Assembly: GCF_004358445.1 (NCBI RefSeq)
Contig: NZ_CP037951.1
Span: 2,033,501-2,097,500 of the forward strand
Source: Parashewanella tropica
Lineage (GTDB): Bacteria > Pseudomonadota > Gammaproteobacteria > Enterobacterales > Shewanellaceae
DNA: 64,000 nucleotides
Direction: 5' to 3'
Below, in pieces: positions 8,324-21,270 of this stretch. Numbering within the stretch: the stretch's first letter is position 1; each line of letters begins with the position of its first letter. Both the position numbers and the translations under genes were made by a program. The notes below the pieces were generated by a model. The model worked only from the letters and a program-made list of their open reading frames with translations, was not told the DNA's origin and did not search any database.

Positions 8324-8679
8324 TGAAAAAGCTAACCATTATTTTTAGTTCAAACCCAGTAGAATACGCCAATGGGCGAGAAGGTCTTGATTTGACCATG
8401 CTCAGTGCTAGCTTTGATCAACAAGTGACAGTCATTTTTGTAAAGCAAGGCATATTGAACCTTGTGAAAGATCAAAAGCCCGAAGCCTATGGTAGCAAAG
8501 ACTATATTTCCACCTTTAAAGCATTACCGCTTTATGATGTTGAAGACATTTGTTGCTGTGCTGATTCATTATCTTTATTGGGTTTGACTCGTTCCGACTT
8601 AAGCATGGAAACAGATGTATTAACTAAATCTGATATTGCAGATTTAATTGATCGTGCCGACGAAGTTTTGGTTTATTAA
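8323..8679 (+). CDS. tusC: Sulfurtransferase complex subunit TusC
   Basis: A 118-residue DsrF/TusC-type subunit with the small alpha/beta fold, beginning MKKLTIIFSS and carrying the REGLDLTMLSASFDQ segment typical of the family. It is a structural part of the cytosolic TusB2C2D2 complex in tRNA thiolation. Its start codon overlaps the tusD stop by one base (TAATG), and tusB follows after eight bases. Confidence 0.93.
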   Translation: MKKLTIIFSSNPVEYANGREGLDLTMLSASFDQQVTVIFVKQGILNLVKDQKPEAYGSKDYISTFKALPLYDVEDICCCADSLSLLGLTRSDLSMETDVLTKSDIADLIDRADEVLVY

Positions 8680-8687
8680 GGCTGATT

Positions 8688-8954
8688 ATGAATTTACATA
8701 TTATCCAAAAACAAGTCGATGCTCTGGATTTATGCCTGTCGTATACCCATGAGCATGATCCTCTTATCATCACCAGTCGTTTCTTATCTGAACTAATCAT
8801 GAACCCTAAATGTATTGAAGGTAGAAAAGTCTTTATTTTACAAAATGATCTGGAAGCATCTGGATTATCAAATCGATTGAATCACTTCAACATTATCAAT
8901 TATCCAGAATTTATAGAATTAAGCTTAACGTACAATAAGGTAGTAACTTGGTGA
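8688..8954 (+). CDS. tusB: Sulfurtransferase complex subunit TusB
   Basis: An 88-residue DsrH/TusB-family protein ending in a terminal tryptophan (VVTW), as usual for the family. It completes the TusBCD heterohexamer. The stop codon overlaps the likely GTG start of tusE by four bases. Sequence similarity is weaker than for TusD or TusC, and the assignment leans on the operon. Confidence 0.9.
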   Translation: MNLHIIQKQVDALDLCLSYTHEHDPLIITSRFLSELIMNPKCIEGRKVFILQNDLEASGLSNRLNHFNIINYPEFIELSLTYNKVVTW

Positions 8955-9286
8955 ATCAATTAGAAATTAACGGCGAAATTATCGAAACAGACAAGCAAGG
9001 GTATCTGAAAGACTTTAGTCAGTGGACAGAAAACCTTGCCCCAGTCATTGCAGAAAAAGAAAAGATTGAATTAACGGATGCCCATTGGGAAGTAGTTAGG
9101 TTTGTTCGTGATTTTTATCTCGAATATAAAACCAGTCCGGCCATTCGAGCTTTGGTAAAAGCAATAGGTCAAAAACTTGGTGAGGAGAAAGGTAATTCAA
9201 AATACCTATACAAACTTTTCCCACTTGGCCCAGCAAAACAAGCTACGAAAATTGCTGGTTTACCTAAACCCGCTAGATGTATTTGA
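8951..9286 (+). CDS. tusE: Sulfur relay protein TusE (DsrC family)
   Basis: TusE accepts persulfide sulfur from TusD and presents it to MnmA for U34 thiolation. The product is about 111 residues and keeps the C-terminal arm PKPARCI with the near-terminal catalytic cysteine. It also has the [10 protein letters not shown] and [11 protein letters not shown] segments of the DsrC fold. The GTG at 8951 overlaps the tusB stop as GTGA and is preferred over the TTG one codon earlier. In E. coli tusE is encoded away from tusBCD; here all four are contiguous. Its 3' end overlaps the convergent gene by 14 bases. Confidence 0.93.
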   Translation: MNQLEINGEIIETDKQGYLKDFSQWTENLAPVIAEKEKIELTDAHWEVVRFVRDFYLEYKTSPAIRALVKAIGQKLGEEKGNSKYLYKLFPLGPAKQATKIAGLPKPARCI

Positions 9287-9578
9287 GTTTGTTTCGATCA
9301 AAGTAGTCTAGAAGAACGTATTGTAGCTGTAAGCAGTGCGATTCTTCATAACTCTGTTTACGACTTCTCTTCAAAATCAATACCTTTCGTTTATCTAATT
9401 TTACTTGATATAGAAGACCATTAAACTCTGCGCAAACTTCTTTAAGTGACTTGCTCTCTGCAAGTGATGAAAATATGTTGTGACACATGATATTAAAAAG
9501 ATCTTCATGCGTAACGTCAAAGTGATCACCTTTCCAATCAACCGGTAATCGATATGCTAATGGTCCTGAAGCCGACAT
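9273..9578 (-). CDS. Small conserved-type hypothetical protein
   Basis: A 101-residue soluble protein not assigned to any family. It is Leu/Lys-rich with two Cys residues and an Arg/Lys-rich stretch ([12 protein letters not shown]) in the C-terminal half. There is no signal peptide or membrane helix. A good GGAG site before the ATG supports translation. It converges on tusE with a 14-base overlap and sits downstream of the serS terminator, so it needs its own promoter or read-through. Confidence 0.6.
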   Translation of the reverse strand: MSASGPLAYRLPVDWKGDHFDVTHEDLFNIMCHNIFSSLAESKSLKEVCAEFNGLLYQVKLDKRKVLILKRSRKQSYEESHCLQLQYVLLDYFDRNKLKYI

Positions 9579-9590
9579 AAAAACTCCAAT

Positions 9591-9613
9591 AAAAAAGCCT
9601 CATAAAGAGGCTT
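9591..9613 (-). terminator. Rho-independent terminator of serS
   Basis: The stem AAGCCTC/GAGGCTT with a five-base loop is followed on the minus strand by a run of six U residues. It lies 31 bases after the serS stop codon. Confidence 0.88.
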
Positions 9614-9643
9614 CTAACATTCGGTTAAATTAGACTAATAAGA

Positions 9644-10933
<1,290 letters not shown>

Positions 10934-10947
10934 TCAATTCTTATTGT

Positions 10948-11322
10948 TTAAACACGAGACAAAATGAGCTGCTGACCAGCGTATACCATCAACAGGCATA
11001 AACTGACATTGAGCAACACGTTCATTAAAGCTTGTATAAGTTTCCCTTCTTGTATTAGTAGAAGGGTTTCGTTCGAAAAAGTAGAGAAGGTTGTTAATGC
11101 CCCCAACAAACCAACAGCAATCAATGCCTTTAGTTCATGAGAGAGATGAGAAACCTCTCCAATGGCAAAAACAACACCCATCAAAAACGAACCTATGATA
11201 TTAACTGCAAGTGTACCAAAAGGAAATCCTGTTCCAAATACTTGAATCATAAATAATGAAATCAAATAGCGTAAACAAGCACCAATGGCTCCACCCATAG
11301 CAACAAATAGAAGATTATTCAT
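10948..11322 (-). CDS. crcB: Fluoride ion channel CrcB/Fluc
   Basis: A 124-residue inner-membrane protein with four helices. Family signatures [21 protein letters not shown] and [12 protein letters not shown] are all present. The last contains the TTFST segment and phenylalanines that line the fluoride path. It forms dual-topology dimers that let fluoride leave the cell. The start overlaps the rarA stop by eight bases, so it is in the rarA operon. No fluoride riboswitch is visible upstream, and none would be expected inside an operon. Confidence 0.95.
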   Translation of the reverse strand: MNNLLFVAMGGAIGACLRYLISLFMIQVFGTGFPFGTLAVNIIGSFLMGVVFAIGEVSHLSHELKALIAVGLLGALTTFSTFSNETLLLIQEGKLIQALMNVLLNVSLCLLMVYAGQQLILSRV

Positions 11323-12646
11323 AGCGCTTTACCGGACTTTGGTTATCCATATCCTGTAAAAAATTAAGTTTCTGCTTAATTCGTTTTTCAAAGCCATGTT
11401 CTGTAGGTTGATAAAAAGCGGCGTCTTTTAGCGACTCAGGCAAATAATTCTCGCCTGCAGCATAATGATTGGGTTCATCATGTGCATAACGATATTCAGC
11501 ACCATAGCCCAGATCTTTCATTAAAGATGTTGGTGCATTACGAAGATGAACTGGCACATCAAGATCACCCGTTTCTCTAGCTAATGCTCTAGCTTGCTTG
11601 TAAGCGGTATAGACAGAGTTACTCTTGGGTGCACAGGCAAGATAAATAACAGCTTGGGCAATCGCCCTTTCCCCTTCTGCAGGACCTACTCGATGAAAAC
11701 AATCCCAAGCATTCATAGCTACACTCATTGCATTAGGATCAGCATTACCGATATCTTCTGAAGCAATCGCTAGTAACCTTCGTGCCACATAGAGTGGCTC
11801 ACCACCACTTTCTAATATGCGGCAATACCAATAAAGAGCGGCATCTGGTGCTGAGCCCCTAACTGATTTGTGCACCGCAGAAATCAGATCGTAAAATTGA
11901 TCGCCTTTTTTATCGTAATTGGCAACTTGATGACCAACGACTTGATTTAAGATCTCAACCGTAAGTGTTGAACCTGTATCAGACATATCGGACATGAGCT
12001 CAAGGAGGTTTAGCGCTCGACGTGCATCACCATCACTATGATGAGCCAATTTTTCAGCTACGTCGTCAGGCAAGATGAGCTGTTTATCCCCTATCCCACG
12101 ATCAGTATCTTGAATAGCTCTATTGCAGAGATCAATGATATCCGAATCTTGTAAGCTTTTTATTAGGTAAACTCTGGCTCGAGAAAGTAGTGCCTTATTG
12201 ACTTCGAAGCTTGGGTTTTCGGTGGTTGCACCAATAAAAATGACAGTCCCGTCTTCAATATACGGCAAGAAAGCATCTTGCTGACTTTTGTTGAAGCGAT
12301 GAACCTCATCAACAAAGAGCAAGGTTTGTTGACTACGAGATTGTGCAATTGCCTTAGCTTGTTCTATTGCAGCACGAATATCTTTAACACCAGACGAGAC
12401 AGCTGAAATTCGCTCAACATGAGCGTTTGTGTACTGAGCAATTAATTCTGCTAATGTTGTTTTTCCCGTACCAGGCGGCCCCCAAAATAGCATGGAGTGG
12501 GCACGACCATTTTCTAACGACTTCCTCAACGGTTTATCGTCACCCAATATATGGTCTTGACCTAAATACTCAATGAATGACTGCGGACGCATCCGCGCCG
12601 CAAGCGGTCGGAAGTCGGGAGAGAAATCAAAAGTCAAACTGGACAC
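11315..12646 (-). CDS. rarA: Replication-associated recombination protein A (AAA+ ATPase)
   Basis: This 443-residue protein is related to clamp loaders and acts at stalled replication forks. Visible motifs are Walker [10 protein letters not shown], Walker [11 protein letters not shown] and sensor 1 GATTENPSF. The C-terminal tetramerisation region includes EDIGNADP and LRNAPT. Length matches E. coli RarA/MgsA. It sits between lolA and crcB in the order usual for gammaproteobacteria, 12 bases after the lolA stop, so it is probably co-transcribed with lolA. Confidence 0.97.
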   Translation of the reverse strand: MSSLTFDFSPDFRPLAARMRPQSFIEYLGQDHILGDDKPLRKSLENGRAHSMLFWGPPGTGKTTLAELIAQYTNAHVERISAVSSGVKDIRAAIEQAKAIAQSRSQQTLLFVDEVHRFNKSQQDAFLPYIEDGTVIFIGATTENPSFEVNKALLSRARVYLIKSLQDSDIIDLCNRAIQDTDRGIGDKQLILPDDVAEKLAHHSDGDARRALNLLELMSDMSDTGSTLTVEILNQVVGHQVANYDKKGDQFYDLISAVHKSVRGSAPDAALYWYCRILESGGEPLYVARRLLAIASEDIGNADPNAMSVAMNAWDCFHRVGPAEGERAIAQAVIYLACAPKSNSVYTAYKQARALARETGDLDVPVHLRNAPTSLMKDLGYGAEYRYAHDEPNHYAAGENYLPESLKDAAFYQPTEHGFEKRIKQKLNFLQDMDNQSPVKRYE

Positions 12647-12658
12647 TTAGCCCTCTAT

Positions 12659-13279
12659 TTAATTCTGTGGTCGTTGATCGTCAACATCAACGTCTTTTGG
12701 TGGTACGAAATCGAATAAGCTGCTTTCTTCAGGGCTTAATGCTCTTTGCTCAGATAATGTGAACAAACTGATGTTCCCTTGCGAATCATGAATAGCAAAT
12801 GATGAGATATCATTACCTTTAAAACAAGCATTGACCTTGGTTACATTATCTTGATTTGCTTTGGGAGTGATTCCGTAACACTGATCTTTTTTAACAACCG
12901 AATATTTATCCCAAGTCGCTTTATCTCTGTGAATCAATAGTGTCATCGGCGATGAAGCAGTTGCCTGATCAAGATCGAATATTGTTACTTCTTCTGCAAA
13001 TGGGTTATATACCCAAACTGTATCTTTGTTCGCAACAATAAGCGACTCATCAGGATCGACAAGATTCCAATAAAGTTTACTAGGATTAGAAAGCGCGAAA
13101 ACACCGGAACCATTTTGAATGACTTTACCGTTAATGTCAGTGACCTTCTGCGCAAACTGCGCATGTAGCGATTCAAGAGAACTCAGCTTCAATCTTAAGT
13201 CATCAGCATCGGAGGCAAAGCTTGATATTGAGAATAAACCCAAAGAACTAAGAAGTGTTATGGCAATACTTTTTTTCAT
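12659..13279 (-). CDS. lolA: Outer-membrane lipoprotein carrier protein LolA
   Basis: The periplasmic chaperone that carries lipoproteins from the LolCDE complex to LolB. The 206-residue precursor starts MKKSIAITLL, has a classic signal peptide ending around SSFA-SDA, and shows the family segments SLHAQFAQKV and PSKLYWNLVDPDESLIVANK. The ATG at 13279 is preferred because an AGG site precedes it; a TTG three codons earlier gives a weaker start. It lies 12 bases after ftsK and 12 before rarA. Confidence 0.96.
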   Translation of the reverse strand: MKKSIAITLLSSLGLFSISSFASDADDLRLKLSSLESLHAQFAQKVTDINGKVIQNGSGVFALSNPSKLYWNLVDPDESLIVANKDTVWVYNPFAEEVTIFDLDQATASSPMTLLIHRDKATWDKYSVVKKDQCYGITPKANQDNVTKVNACFKGNDISSFAIHDSQGNISLFTLSEQRALSPEESSLFDFVPPKDVDVDDQRPQN

Positions 13280-13291
13280 TATAAACAATAC

Positions 13292-15730
13292 CTAAAAATC
13301 ATTTTTTGGTGGAGGTGGTGCTAACACATCACGGTTGCCGTTATGCCCGGGTGAACTGACGACCCCTTGAGCTTCCATTGATTCAATAATACGTGCAGCG
13401 CGGTTATAGCCAATTTTAAATTTACGTTGAACGCTTGAGATAGAGCCACGTCGAGTTTCAGTCACAAATGCAACCGCTTCATCATAAAGAGCATCGAGCT
13501 CATCTGCTGATTCTGAAGACTCTCCGGGTAATAAGACCTCTGAACCTTCACTAAAACCGTTTAGTATCTCATCAACGTATTCTGGTTCACCACGCTCTTT
13601 CCAATCTGCAACCACTTTATGAACTTCGTGATCGTCAATAAAGGCACCATGAACACGTATCGGAACAGAAGTCCCTGGAGGAAGATAAAGCATGTCCCCC
13701 ATACCAAGAAGCGTTTCAGCACCTTGTTGGTCAATGATCGTTCTAGAGTCGACACGAGAAGACACTTGAAATGCCATACGTGTTGGAACGTTAGCTTTGA
13801 TTAAACCTGTAATAACATCAACTGACGGACGCTGAGTTGCTAGAATTAAGTGGATACCAGCGGCACGCGCTTTTTGTGCAATACGTGCAATGAGCTCTTC
13901 GACTTTTTTACCAACAATCATGATCATGTCAGCAAATTCATCGACCACGACCACGATACAAGGCAGTTTATCTAACGCTGGTGCAGACTCATCCAAACTG
14001 TCGTTGGGTTTCCATAATGGGTCGTAAATCTCTTCACCATTTGCTTTAGCCGCTGCAATTTTTGCGTTGTAGCCTTTCAGGTTACGAACTCCTAATGCGG
14101 ACATGAGTTTATAACGCCGTTCCATTTCGCCGACACACCAACGCAGTGCATTGGCGGCTTCTTTCATATCCGTCACAACATCGCAGAGTAAATGTGGGAT
14201 ACCTTCGTAGACAGAAAGTTCTAACATTTTCGGGTCAATCATGATGAAGCGAACATCGTCAGGTCCAGATTTATAGAGTAAACTGGTGATCATTACATTC
14301 ACACCAACCGATTTACCTGAACCTGTTGTACCTGCTACCAACAAATGAGGCATTTTAGCTAGATCGACTACAACGGGCTCGCCTGAAATGTCTGAACCTA
14401 ACACCATAGAAAGCTGCGATTTACTTTCTGCAAAGGTTTTACAATCCAGTACATCACGCATAAAGACGGTTTCACGGAACTTATTTGGCAGCTCAAGCCC
14501 GACATAAGGTTTCCCCGGAATTACCTCTACAACACGAACGCTTTCAGATAACAAAGAACGCGCTAAATCTTTAGATAAGTTTGAAATCTTAGAGGCTTTA
14601 ATGCCTGGAGCCAGCTCTAACTCAAAACGAGTGATAACAGGACCCGGTGAAACCTCAACCACTTTAGCTGTAATATTGAAATCAGCTAACTTGGCTTCTA
14701 CCAATCGAGCCACTTGATCTAATTCTTCTTGGCTGATTGGGTTTGATTTACGATTTGGTACATCTAATAAAGAGATACTTGGAAGTGGCGGTAAATCTTT
14801 TTTAGCCACTTTGTTTTCTTGTCCTGGAATAACGATGATTCCATCTACAACTTTAGCTTTTTGAACATCTGTTTTAACAGATTTTGCTTGAGGTTTACTC
14901 TTTGTTTCTGGGATGGAATCTTCTGTTTCAAAAGGCTCTTGAATTAAGATGGGTTCGACTTTTTCAGTAGGTTTAGACATAAACTCACCCAAACCAGGTT
15001 CAGTTTTGCCTTCTTCTACTTGGGGCTTTTTCTCTCTTAACTGCTTAACTTTTGAAACCAAAGCACTAAAACTTGTTGCTTCATCTTCAGTTTCATCTTT
15101 TTCTGAAGCTAATGTATTTTTTTCAAAACGCTTAGGTAAAGTGATCAGTGATTTGAAACAACAAATGCTATATTTACCAATGTATTCAACTAAGTTGACG
15201 ATGCTTATGCCAGTTAGTAGCGTAAAACCCGCCACCAAAAAGCATAATAATAAAAGTGTTGTACCTATATGATTGAAGTATTCAACCATAATATGGCCAA
15301 TGATATTTCCTGTAAGGCCACCCGCTGAGAACTGATAAATATCATTTGCATTTAAACTCGCCAAAGTCGCTAAACTGAAAAGCATCATAAAGAAACCAAT
15401 TAAGCGCAGACCAACGGTAAAGTAGTCAATTTCAGTTAGCTTATAAGCACGTTTGAATAGGAGCCAACCAAGGGATGCAATGATAATAGGAATGAAGAAT
15501 GCTACATAACCAAAGAAGTATAAAAGAACGTCTGCAACCCAAGCGCCTACACTACCACCTAAATTAGTCACCTTTCCTTGGAAACTTGATTGACTCCATC
15601 CGGCATCTAGCGGGTTGAAACTGGCTAAAGCAATTAAAATGAAAGTCGCCATCATACAAAATATGATTAAGGCACCTTCAAAAAGCCGCTGCACACCATT
15701 TAATTTGGTTACTTTTTTTCCCTGTGACAA
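13292..15730 (-). CDS. ftsK: DNA translocase FtsK
   Basis: FtsK anchors at the division septum and pumps chromosome DNA toward dif. The 812-residue protein has an N-terminal membrane domain (several helices within about residues 20-180) and a short, low-complexity Lys/Glu/Pro-rich linker (about 205-310). The RecA-like motor follows, with Walker A GTTGSGKS and Walker [13 protein letters not shown]. The C-terminal winged-helix gamma domain ([22 protein letters not shown]) reads KOPS and activates XerD. The linker is much shorter than in E. coli FtsK. The start is a TTG with an AAGG site upstream. Confidence 0.97.
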   Translation of the reverse strand: MSQGKKVTKLNGVQRLFEGALIIFCMMATFILIALASFNPLDAGWSQSSFQGKVTNLGGSVGAWVADVLLYFFGYVAFFIPIIIASLGWLLFKRAYKLTEIDYFTVGLRLIGFFMMLFSLATLASLNANDIYQFSAGGLTGNIIGHIMVEYFNHIGTTLLLLCFLVAGFTLLTGISIVNLVEYIGKYSICCFKSLITLPKRFEKNTLASEKDETEDEATSFSALVSKVKQLREKKPQVEEGKTEPGLGEFMSKPTEKVEPILIQEPFETEDSIPETKSKPQAKSVKTDVQKAKVVDGIIVIPGQENKVAKKDLPPLPSISLLDVPNRKSNPISQEELDQVARLVEAKLADFNITAKVVEVSPGPVITRFELELAPGIKASKISNLSKDLARSLLSESVRVVEVIPGKPYVGLELPNKFRETVFMRDVLDCKTFAESKSQLSMVLGSDISGEPVVVDLAKMPHLLVAGTTGSGKSVGVNVMITSLLYKSGPDDVRFIMIDPKMLELSVYEGIPHLLCDVVTDMKEAANALRWCVGEMERRYKLMSALGVRNLKGYNAKIAAAKANGEEIYDPLWKPNDSLDESAPALDKLPCIVVVVDEFADMIMIVGKKVEELIARIAQKARAAGIHLILATQRPSVDVITGLIKANVPTRMAFQVSSRVDSRTIIDQQGAETLLGMGDMLYLPPGTSVPIRVHGAFIDDHEVHKVVADWKERGEPEYVDEILNGFSEGSEVLLPGESSESADELDALYDEAVAFVTETRRGSISSVQRKFKIGYNRAARIIESMEAQGVVSSPGHNGNRDVLAPPPPKNDF

Positions 15731-15958
15731 ATTTACAAGCCTTACTGTCTGAAAAACACGAAAAAATGAAATGATTTATATCCTGAAAGAATACTAGCAT
15801 TTATACGGGGGTTACTCCAAGGTACATCGTTTGAGTATTATTAAATCTATTACTGGCTTTTATTCTGTGCGGTTTAATTTTAGAGAAATTGGAGACGATA
15901 TCATCTTAAGATGTGCATAGCAGAGAATAGTAGATAAATATTTTCGTTTTAGATAGAA

Positions 15959-15983
15959 CAAAGGGAACCTTAGTCCCCTTTTT
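15959..15983 (-). terminator. Probable terminator of lrp
   Basis: A seven-pair hairpin (AAGGGGA with TTCCCTT, one G-U pair) sits 10 bases after the lrp stop codon on the minus strand. The following U tract is poor, so termination may be partial. The rest of 15731-15958 shows no gene. Confidence 0.55.
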
Positions 15984-15993
15984 GAAATAAAAA

Positions 15994-16500
15994 TTACTTA
16001 GGTTCAGTAAAATGGTTAATTGGTATTTTACTTGTTTGCTTTACCTCTTCCATAACGACATAAGTTCTTGTGTCAGCTACAGAGGGTAATTTCAGCAAGG
16101 TTTCACCTAATAGCTGACGGTATGCCGACATATCAGCTACGCGGGTTTTAAGTAAATAATCAAAATCACCTGATACTAAGTGACATTCTTGAATGTCATC
16201 CAGTAGCTGAACAGCTCGGTTAAAGTTTTCAAATACTTGAGGATTATCCTTGCTAAGCGTTATTTCAACAAACACAAGAAGAGATGCGCCAAGGAAATGA
16301 GGATTAACAATCGCAGTATAGCCATTGATATAGCCATGCTTTTCGAGTCTTTTAACGCGTTCTAGACAAGGTGTAGGGCTAAGGCCAACTCGTTTCGAAA
16401 GCTCGACATTTGAAATTCGTCCATCTAGTTGAAGTTCATTTAATATGTTTTTATCAATACGATCCAAGTCTTTTATAGGACTCTTTTTATTATATGACAT
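15994..16500 (-). CDS. lrp: Leucine-responsive regulatory protein
   Basis: This 168-residue global regulator has an N-terminal helix-turn-helix (LDGRISNVELSKRVGLSPTP, residues about 27-46) and a C-terminal RAM ligand-binding domain (LVSGDFDYLLKTRV). Identity to E. coli Lrp is very high by eye. The ATG giving MSYNKK was chosen because it matches the usual length; an upstream in-frame ATG would add seven residues. It is divergent from ald, a common arrangement in which Lrp controls the alanine dehydrogenase gene from the shared 175-base region. Confidence 0.97.
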   Translation of the reverse strand: MSYNKKSPIKDLDRIDKNILNELQLDGRISNVELSKRVGLSPTPCLERVKRLEKHGYINGYTAIVNPHFLGASLLVFVEITLSKDNPQVFENFNRAVQLLDDIQECHLVSGDFDYLLKTRVADMSAYRQLLGETLLKLPSVADTRTYVVMEEVKQTSKIPINHFTEPK

Positions 16501-16675
16501 TTTAAAAACCACAAAATCCATTAATTAAAGTGTATTATGCTGCAGCAATGTGAAGTTTAGCAACATAAACTGCGAGAGGAATAATATACTAATTAGCACT
16601 GAAATATACATATTTTGTATGATAAATATAAAAATTCACCGTTCTAATACAGTGATAGCAAGTTGAGGCTTAAAA

Positions 16676-17788
16676 ATGATTATTGGTGTACCAAAAGAAA
16701 TAAAAAATCACGAATATCGTGTTGGCATGGTTCCATCAAGCGTACGTGAACTTACTCAAAAAGGTCACAAAGTTTTCGTTGAGACAAATGCTGGTGAAGG
16801 AATCGGTTTTTCAAATGATGATTACATCACTGCTGGAGCACAAATCTTAGACACTGCTGCAGAAGTGTTTGCTCAATCTGAAATGATTGTAAAGGTAAAA
16901 GAACCTCAAGCGGTTGAGCGTGCAATGCTTCGTCATGACCAAATCCTATTTACATACTTACACCTAGCACCAGATCTACCGCAAACTCAAGAATTGGTTG
17001 AAAGCGGTGCAGTTTGTATCGCGTATGAAACAGTAACTGATGATCGTGGCGGTTTACCACTATTGGCTCCAATGTCAGAAGTTGCTGGCCGTATGTCTAT
17101 TCAAGCTGGCGCAATGGCTTTAGAAAAGTCAAAAGGCGGTCGCGGCATGCTTTTAGGTGGCGTTCCAGGTGTTGAGCCAGCTAAAGTTGTTATCATCGGT
17201 GGCGGCATGGTTGGTAGCAACGCTGCTCAAATGGCTATCGGTATGGGTGCAGACGTTACTATTCTTGACCGTAACATCGATACACTTCGTCGTCTTAACG
17301 TTCAATTTGGTTCTACAGTTAAAGCCGTTTACTCAACGGCTGATTCAATCGAACGTCATGTATTAGAAGCCGACCTTGTAATTGGTGGTGTTTTGATTCC
17401 TGGTGCAGCTGCTCCTAAGCTTATCACTCGCGATCATATTAGTCGCATGAAAAAAGGTTCAGCTATTGTTGACGTAGCAATTGACCAAGGTGGTTGTGCT
17501 GAGACAGCAAAAGCTACAACTCACCAAGATCCGACTTACATGGTAGATGGTGTCGTTCACTATTGTGTAGCAAACATGCCAGGTGCTGTAGCGCGTACTT
17601 CAACATTCGCACTTAATAACGCGACCCTTCCTTATATCATCAAGCTTGCTGATATGGGATATAAAGCAGCACTACAAGGTGATAAGCACCTACTGAATGG
17701 CTTGAACGTAATGCACGGTAAAGTAACGATTCAAGAAGTAGCTGAAGCGCACAATATGGAATATGTAGCTGCGGATTCTCTTATTTAA
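16676..17788 (+). CDS. ald: Alanine dehydrogenase
   Basis: This 370-residue NAD-dependent enzyme interconverts L-alanine with pyruvate and ammonia. Visible signatures are the N-terminal [17 protein letters not shown] with substrate-binding Arg and Lys, the YLHLAPD and AYETV segments, and a Rossmann NAD site [17 protein letters not shown]. The C-terminal catalytic region includes VDVAIDQGG and the [10 protein letters not shown] motif. Length matches the family. It is divergent from lrp and ends in a strong terminator, so it is monocistronic and probably Lrp-regulated. Confidence 0.97.
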   Translation: MIIGVPKEIKNHEYRVGMVPSSVRELTQKGHKVFVETNAGEGIGFSNDDYITAGAQILDTAAEVFAQSEMIVKVKEPQAVERAMLRHDQILFTYLHLAPDLPQTQELVESGAVCIAYETVTDDRGGLPLLAPMSEVAGRMSIQAGAMALEKSKGGRGMLLGGVPGVEPAKVVIIGGGMVGSNAAQMAIGMGADVTILDRNIDTLRRLNVQFGSTVKAVYSTADSIERHVLEADLVIGGVLIPGAAAPKLITRDHISRMKKGSAIVDVAIDQGGCAETAKATTHQDPTYMVDGVVHYCVANMPGAVARTSTFALNNATLPYIIKLADMGYKAALQGDKHLLNGLNVMHGKVTIQEVAEAHNMEYVAADSLI

Positions 17789-17808
17789 TACCTACTGTTC
17801 AATAAACT

Positions 17809-17833
17809 AAGGGAGCTTAAGGCTCCCTTTTTT
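17809..17833 (+). terminator. Rho-independent terminator of ald
   Basis: The eight-base stem AAGGGAGC/GCTCCCTT with a five-base loop is followed by a T run, 21 bases after the ald stop codon. Confidence 0.9.
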
Positions 17834-17908
17834 ATAAAATCGATTTAGGTAATCGAAATATTTATCTTTAATTTCAAGAACGATTTACCTACAATCCAAG
17901 CCGATTGA

Positions 17909-18880
<972 letters not shown>

Positions 18881-18904
18881 GTAACAAATAAGATTGCTTT
18901 AATT

Positions 18905-18926
18905 GCCAGCGCTCTGCTGGCTTTTT
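18905..18926 (+). terminator. Rho-independent terminator of trxB
   Basis: The six-base stem GCCAGC/GCTGGC is followed by five T residues. Its last bases touch the stop codon of the convergent helicase gene. Confidence 0.85.
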
Positions 18927-20829
18927 ACTGCAATTTTTCCAAAAATGCTAAAGCAGTGCTGTGGTTCCGCGTCTTGCGAATTGGAGGTACTGAGTTGATG
19001 AAGCTTGTTCCATAGGCTTTATTAATAATTCTATCGTCTAATAAGGTGATTAAGCCTTTATCCGTTTCATGTCTTAATAAGCGCCCTACTCCCTGTTTAA
19101 ATCGTAAAACGGCTTTAGGAAGCAAAATATGCTCAAAACCATCAATTCCATTTAATTCAGCAACTTTAAGTTTTGCATTAATTAGAGGGTCTTCTGGTGA
19201 TGCAAAAGGTAATCTATCAATAATAACATTACTTAATAGCCGACCTTTTATATCAACACCTTCCCAGAAACTGAAACTACCAATAAGTACTGCATTACCT
19301 AATATTCGATATTTTTTAAGCAGTGCTTCTTTACCCGCTTGCCCTTGAATCAAGAGTGGATATTGTGTTTTTCCCACCAGCTCTTTTGATAGTCGTTTAA
19401 TTGATTCAAAGCTTGAGCATAATATAAAAGTTCGTCCTTCATTTTTGTTGATTAGGTCAATGCAAACACGAACATCATCCAAATGGGAATATTTTGGGAC
19501 ATACATCATTGCATGTTGCTGGTAATCAAATGGAGTAGGAATGATAGCTTCCGTGACAGACTTCAAGCCTAGCTTTTCCTTTATGTATGCCAGTGTGCCG
19601 TCAATCTGCATTGTAGCGGAAGTAAATACACAAGCTGTTGATGAGTTGATAATTGAATTCAACTTTGAGTTAGCGTTTAAAAGTACTTCTTTAAAACGCA
19701 GGTGTTGCTCATCATACTCAATCACTACATATTCACCCAGTGAATGATGCTGAGCGATCCTTTGAAGTTGATTAACAATATCTTGAAGCTGTTCCTGATG
19801 AAAAGCAGTATCTGCTACACGTCCTTCGAGTAGTGTTGTTTGTCTACACAACTCCTCAATGGTAGAAACCCATTGCCACCAAATTTTTGCATTTTCTTTA
19901 TCACTAAGTAACAGTTCAAAATTAAACCTAGACTGGTTTATGTTCTTTATACTAAATCTAAGTCGCTCACTCGCAATGAGAAATGATTGATGACCTCGTT
20001 CAATTGAAGGTATATCTCCAGCTTCTAATTTGTACAATTCAAAGAAACGCGCAACCGTTCGAATTATTTCACCCAAACTAAAGCTGATCCCGCATGACTC
20101 CGCAATAGTATCTGGTAATGAGTGGGCTTCATCGACAATGAGAACAGCATCTTCGATCAATAATTTTGATTCGTATTCTGTAAATTTTTCAAGTTCATTA
20201 GCTAAGATATGATGATTGAGAATAACAACGTCTGCCTGCATAGCTTTCGACTTTGCTCTTCTGTAATAACATTCAGCATAAAAGTCACAGGTTTTTCCAG
20301 TACAAGCATTTTTTGTAGTTCTTACCGATGTTATTGACTCAGCATCTTCATTAACAGTATTGAGTTGATTCAAATCACCATCTTTCGTTATCACTTGCCA
20401 CTGTTGAATTCTTAATAGCTCTGCTAGAAAGGTTTGATCATGTGAGTTAGCTTGAGTTAATTGCTGTTCAAGTTTGAGTTTGCACAGATAATTGGACGCA
20501 CCTTTAAGAATCGACGTCTTGAGTATTGGATTTATAAGATTTTGAATGGCTGGCAAGTCTTTGTCATAAAGTTGCTGCTGTAGATTTTTGGTTGCAGTGC
20601 TAACGATAACTTTCTTTTTAGATAAGAGCGCAGGAACAAGATAGCCAAAACTTTTACCAATTCCTGTCCCCGCTTCAACTATCGTATTGCTTTTTTTACT
20701 AATAGCCTCTGCCACCAAATTAGCCATAAAGGCTTGACCTTGGCGGAAACGATACCCTTTGATTGATTGTGCTAAAATTCCAGTTTCAGCAAAATATTGA
20801 TTGATAAGTTGGTGAAATCGTTTGCTCAA
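18925..20829 (-). CDS. yoaA: YoaA/DinG-family ATP-dependent DNA helicase
   Basis: This 634-residue XPD-like superfamily 2 helicase matches E. coli YoaA in length. Walker A is EAGTGIGKS (near residue 55), the Walker B box is VDEAH, and motif VI is GVGRLLRH. Between them are the cysteines of an iron-sulfur cluster (CTGKTCDFYAEC plus an upstream Cys in NYLCKL). YoaA works with the HolC subunit of DNA polymerase III at damaged forks. The gene is leftward, convergent with trxB, and has no obvious operon partner. Confidence 0.92.
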   Translation of the reverse strand: MSKRFHQLINQYFAETGILAQSIKGYRFRQGQAFMANLVAEAISKKSNTIVEAGTGIGKSFGYLVPALLSKKKVIVSTATKNLQQQLYDKDLPAIQNLINPILKTSILKGASNYLCKLKLEQQLTQANSHDQTFLAELLRIQQWQVITKDGDLNQLNTVNEDAESITSVRTTKNACTGKTCDFYAECYYRRAKSKAMQADVVILNHHILANELEKFTEYESKLLIEDAVLIVDEAHSLPDTIAESCGISFSLGEIIRTVARFFELYKLEAGDIPSIERGHQSFLIASERLRFSIKNINQSRFNFELLLSDKENAKIWWQWVSTIEELCRQTTLLEGRVADTAFHQEQLQDIVNQLQRIAQHHSLGEYVVIEYDEQHLRFKEVLLNANSKLNSIINSSTACVFTSATMQIDGTLAYIKEKLGLKSVTEAIIPTPFDYQQHAMMYVPKYSHLDDVRVCIDLINKNEGRTFILCSSFESIKRLSKELVGKTQYPLLIQGQAGKEALLKKYRILGNAVLIGSFSFWEGVDIKGRLLSNVIIDRLPFASPEDPLINAKLKVAELNGIDGFEHILLPKAVLRFKQGVGRLLRHETDKGLITLLDDRIINKAYGTSFINSVPPIRKTRNHSTALAFLEKLQ

Positions 20830-20877
20830 AAATATTATCTTAAATGAAAGCCATTTGTGGGCAGTTTACCACAAACA

Positions 20878-21270
20878 TTAACGCCAAATACTGTCGGAAC
20901 GGTAACCATATTGCCAAGTTTTATAAAATGCAGGTAACAAAAGTATCGAGTATGTAATAAGAATTAAGCCATTCCTTTCTACAAGCCCTTTGTTAAATAA
21001 TAGATATCCGCCAAAAACAATACCTAATACTGTTGCAATCAATACCACCCAACTAGTGAAGCGCCACAAGTATTTGTTAAATACAGCCCTATGTTGATTA
21101 CAGGTATAAATACCGTATGCAACCCACAAAACAAACAAGATCGGAAGTGTATTGCTCATAATACCGCCTACATCAATCATAAAACGCTCTATGGTTCGAG
21201 CGCCTGTCGTGATGAGCAAAATTAAAATATACACTTGCCAACGTCGTTTGCTTTCAACATTTATCATCAT
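20878..21270 (-). CDS. Small four-helix membrane protein of unknown function
   Basis: This protein of about 130 residues is not assigned to a family. It has four hydrophobic segments (near VYILILLITTGA, LPILFVLWVAYG, WVVLIATVLGIVFGG and LILITYSILLLPAF) and a basic first turn ESKRRWQ. The ATG overlaps the stop of the preceding exported NTF2-like protein by one base, so the two are translationally coupled and may act together at the inner membrane. A TTG one codon earlier also exists. Confidence 0.65.
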   Translation of the reverse strand: MMINVESKRRWQVYILILLITTGARTIERFMIDVGGIMSNTLPILFVLWVAYGIYTCNQHRAVFNKYLWRFTSWVVLIATVLGIVFGGYLLFNKGLVERNGLILITYSILLLPAFYKTWQYGYRSDSIWR

